A DNA stretch of 64,000 nucleotides, taken from Agromyces sp. H66. GTDB lineage: Bacteria; Actinomycetota; Actinomycetes; Actinomycetales; Microbacteriaceae. The notes beneath the pieces were generated by a model. It did not search any database and was not told the DNA's origin. It saw only the letters and a list, made by a program, of their open reading frames with translations. A program made the position numbers and the translations under genes. The DNA lies in contig NZ_SJZG01000016.1 in assembly GCF_004959775.1 (NCBI RefSeq), positions 1-64,000 on the forward strand, given 5' to 3'. Of this stretch, positions 60,203 through 64,000 are shown piece by piece; positions within the stretch are counted from its first letter, which is position 1, and every line of letters begins with the position of its first letter.

Positions 60203-60511
60203 TCAGCGGACCATCATGTCCGCGTCGAACTCCGCGACGAGCTCGTCGGGAACGCTCTCGGGCACCACGGCGACACCCTCGAGCACGGCGATGCGGTCGC
60301 CGACCTCGTGCATGATCACCGAGATGGGCGTGTCGAGCGCCTCGGCGACCGAGGCGAGGATCTCGGAGGAGGCCTCCTTCTGGCCGCGCTCCACCTCGCT
60401 CAGATAACCGAGTGCCACGCTCGCCTTGGACGCCACCTGGCGAAGGGTGCGCCCCTTCTGCAGACGGAAGTCCCTCAGAACGTCGCCGATCTCCTGTCGA
60501 ACCAGAACCAT
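60203..60511 (-). CDS. clgR: ClgR-type XRE regulator
   Basis: 102 residues. HTH_3 domain (about 8-63: IGDVLRDFRLQKGRTLRQVASKASVALGYLSEVERGQKEASSEILASVAEAL) with a C-terminal tail ending ADMMVR. In actinobacteria ClgR activates clp and other proteolysis genes under stress and is itself degraded. Position next to DUF3046-recA is conserved. A -10 TAGACT (60567-60572) lies about 50 bp upstream of ATG 60511. Confidence 0.92.
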   Translation of the reverse strand: MVLVRQEIGDVLRDFRLQKGRTLRQVASKASVALGYLSEVERGQKEASSEILASVAEALDTPISVIMHEVGDRIAVLEGVAVVPESVPDELVAEFDADMMVR

Positions 60512-60620
60512 CGGGAACCTCCTTCAATCTGCCTGCGACTCCGCCGGAGCCGGAAACGGGAGCGCCAGTCTAGCTGACTCTCGATGCTTCCAATCTAGCG
60601 TTGCACACTGGGGCTTTCGT

Positions 60621-60651
60621 GTGAACCTGCCACGTGTAACAGGGTGTTCAC
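60621..60651 (-). terminator. Putative terminator after tctA
   Basis: GTGAACCTG (60621-60629) pairs with CAGGGTGTTCAC (60640-60651) with a three-base bulge. Begins 6 bp after the tctA stop. Confidence 0.5.
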
Positions 60652-60656
60652 GATCG

Positions 60657-62213
60657 TTATTCCACGCGCTCCGCGTCCTGGGCGGGCTGCTCGGCCGGGA
60701 AGGGAGCGGATGCCTCGAGCCGGGCCTTCCGCCGCTTCAGCCACATTCCCAGTCCGACGATGACCGCCAGCGTCGAGTAGGCGACGATCGCGAAGGGGCT
60801 GTGCACGAGGTACGACAGGTCGCCCTGGCTGATCGCCATCGACTTGCGCAGCTGCTCCTCCGCCATCGGCCCGAGGATGCCGCCGACGACCATGGGCGCG
60901 ACGGGGTAGCCGTAGCGCCGCATGAGGAACCCGACCACCCCGACGACGAGCAGGGTGAGCGTGTCGAGCACGTTGAAGTGGAGCGCGTAGGCGCCGAGCC
61001 CCGCGAACGCGAGGATTCCCGCGTAGAGGTACGGGCGCGGGATCCGCAGCACCTTCACCCACATGCCCACGAGCGGGAGGTTGAGCACGAGGAGCATGAC
61101 GTTGCCGAGGTAGAGGCTCGCGATGAGCGCCCACACGAGGCCCGACTGGTTCTCGAAGAGCATGGGCCCTGGCCGGATGCCGTAGGACTGGAACGCCGAG
61201 ATGATGATCGCCGCCGTCGCGGTCGTCGGCAGCCCGAGGGTCAGCAGCGGCACGAGCACGCCCGCGGCGGCGGCGTTGTTCGCGGCCTCGGGTCCGGCCA
61301 CGCCCTCGATCGCCCCGCGGCCGAACTCGCCCTTGGCCTCGCCGCGGGCGAGCTTGCGCTCCGTGGCGTAGGAGAGGAAGGTCGCGACATCCGCCCCGCC
61401 CGCGGGGATCGTGCCGATCGGGAAGCCGATGGCCGTGCCGCGCAACCAGGGCCGCCACGACCGCGACCAGTCCCGCCGGCTCATCCACGTACGCCAGCCG
61501 CGGGTGACGGGGATGACGCGCACGGGCCCGTGCCGGAGCCGCGAGGCCACGTACAGCGTCTCGCCGAGGGCGAAGAGCCCGACGGCGATGATGACGACGT
61601 CGATGCCGTCGGCGAGGCTCGGCACGCCGAACGTGTAGCGCTGCTGCCCCGAGAGCACCTCGGTGCCGACGAGGCCGAGGAGCAGCCCGAGGCCGAGCGA
61701 GGCGAGCCCGCGCGGCACGCTCGAGCCGAGGAGCGCCCCGACCGTGAGGAACGCCACGACGATGAGCGCGAAGTAATCGGCCGGACCGAGCTGCACCGCG
61801 AGCCGCGCGATGCCCGGCGCCAGGAAGGTGAGGGCCAGCGTCGCCGCCGTGCCGGCGACGAACGAGCCGATGGCGGCGGTGGCGAGGGCCGCGGCGCCGC
61901 GGCCGGTCTTGGCCATGCGGTTGCCCTCGAGCGCGGTCACGATGGAGGCGGACTCCCCCGGCGTGTTCAGGAGGATGGAGGTCGTCGACCCGCCGTACAT
62001 GCCGCCGTAGTAGATGCCGGCGAACACGATGAGCGCCCCGGTCGGGTCGAGCGAGTAGGTGAGCGGCAGGAGCAGGGCCACGGTCATGGCCGGCCCGATG
62101 CCGGGCAGCACGCCCACGGCCGTGCCGATGAACACGCCGAACAGGGCGTAGAGGAGGTATTGGGGCTGCAGCGCGGTGGCGAAGCCCTCGAGCAGTGCGG
62201 TGAGGCTATCCAT
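60657..62213 (-). CDS. tctA: Tripartite tricarboxylate transporter, large permease TctA
   Basis: 518 residues, TctA family size, with about 12 membrane helices. Conserved [20 protein letters not shown] (about 33-52) and [20 protein letters not shown] motif. Couples cation gradient to carboxylate uptake with TctB and the binding protein TctC. Overlaps tctB by 8 bp. Citrate-like substrate inferred from family only. Confidence 0.93.
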   Translation of the reverse strand: MDSLTALLEGFATALQPQYLLYALFGVFIGTAVGVLPGIGPAMTVALLLPLTYSLDPTGALIVFAGIYYGGMYGGSTTSILLNTPGESASIVTALEGNRMAKTGRGAAALATAAIGSFVAGTAATLALTFLAPGIARLAVQLGPADYFALIVVAFLTVGALLGSSVPRGLASLGLGLLLGLVGTEVLSGQQRYTFGVPSLADGIDVVIIAVGLFALGETLYVASRLRHGPVRVIPVTRGWRTWMSRRDWSRSWRPWLRGTAIGFPIGTIPAGGADVATFLSYATERKLARGEAKGEFGRGAIEGVAGPEAANNAAAAGVLVPLLTLGLPTTATAAIIISAFQSYGIRPGPMLFENQSGLVWALIASLYLGNVMLLVLNLPLVGMWVKVLRIPRPYLYAGILAFAGLGAYALHFNVLDTLTLLVVGVVGFLMRRYGYPVAPMVVGGILGPMAEEQLRKSMAISQGDLSYLVHSPFAIVAYSTLAVIVGLGMWLKRRKARLEASAPFPAEQPAQDAERVE

Positions 62214-62769
62214 GGAAGATCGGGATCCAGTCGAGGAGCGGGCCCGCGGGCAGCGAGAGACCCAGCCAGGCGCCGAAGACGAGTTGCGTCACGAGCCCGA
62301 GTCCGAGCCCGGCGAGCACGGCGACCCACCAGCGCTTCGCGCCGAGCGACCACGCCGCGCCCGCGAAGAGCACAGCCACCCCGATGGGCCAGCCTGCCCA
62401 CTCGATGAGCACGAGCTGGGTCAGGAAGAAGGCGACGAGCTTCGCCACGGTGAGCCAGTCGGTCGGGGCATCCGGATCGACGTCTTCGCCGTCGTCGGGC
62501 ACCCCCCGGCGCCCCCGTGCGACCTGCACGATGACGGCGACGGATGCCGCGACCAGCAGCACGCCGACGGCGTAGGGGAAGACGCGCGGGCCGAGCACGC
62601 TCGCCGATCCCGGCGGCACCCTGATGAATCCCGCGCCGATGATCGCGTAGACGCCGAGCGCCGCGCAGACGGCGGCGAACGCGTATTCCCCGACGGGTGC
62701 GCGCGTGCCCCGAGGCGGGGCTCCCCCCGACGCCTGCGCGTCGAGGGGAGCCGGTGCGGACTCGGTCAC
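62206..62769 (-). CDS. tctB: Tripartite tricarboxylate transporter, small permease TctB
   Basis: 187 residues. Four membrane helices, hydrophilic N-terminus. GTG 62769 overlaps the tctC stop by GTGA, the preferred start as no other lies near. Confidence 0.85.
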   Translation of the reverse strand: MTESAPAPLDAQASGGAPPRGTRAPVGEYAFAAVCAALGVYAIIGAGFIRVPPGSASVLGPRVFPYAVGVLLVAASVAVIVQVARGRRGVPDDGEDVDPDAPTDWLTVAKLVAFFLTQLVLIEWAGWPIGVAVLFAGAAWSLGAKRWWVAVLAGLGLGLVTQLVFGAWLGLSLPAGPLLDWIPIFHG

Positions 62770-63833
62770 GGTTCCACCAGGCCGATGGACTGCAACGTCT
62801 CCATCACCGCGACGATGTCGGCGTCGAGGAACGTGCGGAACTCGTCGCCCGTGAGGAACGCGTCGGCCCAGCCCTTTTCCTCGAGCGTGTCCGCCCACGC
62901 CGCGGTGCCGTGCAGGTCGGTCACGAGGGCCGTGAGCGCCTCGACGTCGGCGTCGGAGATGCCGCCCGGCGCGAGGAGCCCGCGCCAGTTGGTGAGCTCG
63001 ACGTCGTAGCCCTCGTCGATGAGCGTGGGGACGTCGGGAAGGAGCTCGACTGGCTCGGGCGACGACACGGCGAGCGCGCGCAGCTCGCCCGCCTCGATCT
63101 GCTCGACGAACTCGCCCACGCCCGAGATGCCCGCCTGCACGGTGTTGCCGAGGAGCATGGTGACGGCCTCGCCGCCGCCGGAGTTCGGGATGTAGTTGAG
63201 CGTCGACGGGATGTCGGCGGGGTCGACGCCGGCCTCGGTGAGCAGCATGCCCGCGAGGATGTGGTCGGCGCCGCCCGCCGATCCGCCGGTGACCGAGATC
63301 GCCGCGCCCTGCTCGACGATCGCGTCGACGAGGTCCTCGGTGGACTCGTACGGCGACGACGCCGGCACGACGAGCACGAGCGCCTCCTCGGTGAGCCTGG
63401 CGATCGGGGTCATGTCCTCGATGCGCACGGCCGAGGCGTTCGTCTCGACGGCGCCGACCATGACCAGGCCCGTCACCATGAGGGTGGCCGGGTCCTTCTC
63501 GTTCGCGAGCGCCGCGAGGCCGACCGTGCCGCCGGCGCCGCCGACGTTCTCGACGGGCGCCGAGCCGACGAGGCCCTCGTCGGTGAGCACCTGGGCGAGC
63601 GCCCGAGCGGTCTGGTCCCACCCGCCGCCCGGATCGGCCGGCGCGATGAGGTGCACGGCGTCGAGGGATGCTGCAGCGGCATCCGCCTCGCCGTCGGTGC
63701 CGCCCGCCGGCGAGCCGCAGGCCGCGAGGCCGAGCATCGCGGCGATGCCGACGGCCGCGAGGGCGCCTCGGGTCGCCTTCCGGGTCGGGGCGTGGGTTCC
63801 GGCCGACGTGCTCGGCCTGCTGTGTGATCGCAA
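62766..63833 (-). CDS. tctC: Tripartite tricarboxylate transporter substrate-binding lipoprotein TctC
   Basis: 355 residues from TTG 63833, which follows GAGGAGGAG by 6 nt. Signal peptide with long basic N region and lipobox LAAC (Cys about 39). BUG/TctC fold: PGGGWDQTARALA, NVGGAGGTVGLAAL, SVTGGSAGGADH. First gene of tctCBA. Confidence 0.92.
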   Translation of the reverse strand: MRSHSRPSTSAGTHAPTRKATRGALAAVGIAAMLGLAACGSPAGGTDGEADAAAASLDAVHLIAPADPGGGWDQTARALAQVLTDEGLVGSAPVENVGGAGGTVGLAALANEKDPATLMVTGLVMVGAVETNASAVRIEDMTPIARLTEEALVLVVPASSPYESTEDLVDAIVEQGAAISVTGGSAGGADHILAGMLLTEAGVDPADIPSTLNYIPNSGGGEAVTMLLGNTVQAGISGVGEFVEQIEAGELRALAVSSPEPVELLPDVPTLIDEGYDVELTNWRGLLAPGGISDADVEALTALVTDLHGTAAWADTLEEKGWADAFLTGDEFRTFLDADIVAVMETLQSIGLVEP

Positions 63834-63850
63834 CGTTCTCCTCCTCGAGT

Positions 63851-63870
63851 GCCCGGCGATGTCGCCGGGC
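63851..63870 (-). promoter_or_regulatory. Hairpin before the tctC ribosome binding site
   Basis: GCCCGGCGA-TG-TCGCCGGGC is a perfect palindrome 3 bp from the GAGGAGGAG site (63840-63848). Could mask the site, serve as an operator, or end the upstream gene's transcript. Confidence 0.45.
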
Positions 63871-63893
63871 GGACGATCGATGTCGGCCCGACG

Positions 63894-64000
63894 CTATGGC
63901 CGCCGTCGCCCACGGGGAATGCTGCGGTCGTAAGGGTCGTACTGGTCGTTTCGGTCGATTCGGTCGTATTGGTCACGGTCCCGGATGCCCCGTGCACGAT
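63894..64000 (-). CDS. C-terminal end of an upstream gene with a tripeptide-repeat tail (partial)
   Basis: One minus-strand frame is open from the window edge to TAG at 63894. It ends RDRDQYDRIDRNDQYDPYDRS then IPRGRRRP, a run of Asp-x-Tyr/Asp-Arg-x tripeptides. Codons look normal for this genome (mostly C or G third position). 60 bp before tctC on the same strand, so it may be part of the operon, for example a sensor of its regulator, but only 35 codons are visible. Confidence 0.4.
   Translation of the reverse strand, partial: RARGIRDRDQYDRIDRNDQYDPYDRSIPRGRRRP

Overview
The window is a high-GC actinobacterial chromosome segment. Gene order (argC-J-B-D-F-H, tyrS, infC-rpmI-rplT beside a DUF1844 gene, clgR-DUF3046-recA-recX, miaB-miaA-dapF, lexA divergent from a LysM gene), tuberculist-type SOS boxes, gluABCD and the PriA-type HisA all fit Actinomycetota. 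Micrococcales/Microbacteriaceae is my best guess from the rRNA leader and style, not a proven assignment. Almost all DNA is ordinary core genome, densely coded and mostly on the minus strand; there is no CRISPR array, IS element, prophage or tRNA gene that I can see.

Layout. 1-300: leader and promoter of an rRNA operon running out of the left edge. 297-5078: tyrS with a CoA-transferase gene, a SatD-like regulator with a membrane protein, and a 3-methyladenine glycosylase. 5087-12083: arginine operon argCJBDFH (no argG or argR here) preceded by a candidate Arg-rich leader peptide. 12151-16834: an SDR epimerase, then pheST. 16873-20248: gluABCD glutamate-type ABC importer. 20269-23076: an rRNA methyltransferase, infC-rpmI-rplT with an ATC-started infC, and DUF1844. 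23143-32322: glycosyltransferase, nei2-lhr DNA repair pair, a PLP decarboxylase, a secreted peptidase.

32357-42075 is the most interesting region: a membrane-anchored Hsp70-like ATPase, a very large LuxR/STAND-type regulator, an IniB-like Gly/Trp-rich protein and two dynamin-like GTPases, all on the plus strand and tightly coupled. It resembles the mycobacterial iniBAC envelope-stress operon but carries its own putative sensor (Hsp70 ectodomain protein) and regulator, with paired direct repeats in front of the first promoter. A small membrane protein overlaps the last GTPase gene tail-to-tail.

42099-48373: sseB, priA-hisH-hisB-hisC, the SOS pair lexA / LysM division-inhibitor candidate, and a hydrolase. 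48468-53596: metF-metE and hflX. 53639-59892: RsmC-like methyltransferase, dapF, miaA, miaB, recX, recA. 59893-60511: DUF3046 and clgR. 60657-64000: tripartite tricarboxylate transporter tctCBA and the C-terminal end of one more gene.

Recurring themes are 4-bp ATGA/GTGA stop-start overlaps inside operons, many -10 hexamers only 6-8 nt before the start codon (probable leaderless mRNAs), and perfect GC-rich hairpins placed inside operons (gluB/gluC, iniB-like/iniA-like, clgR/DUF3046) as well as at their ends.
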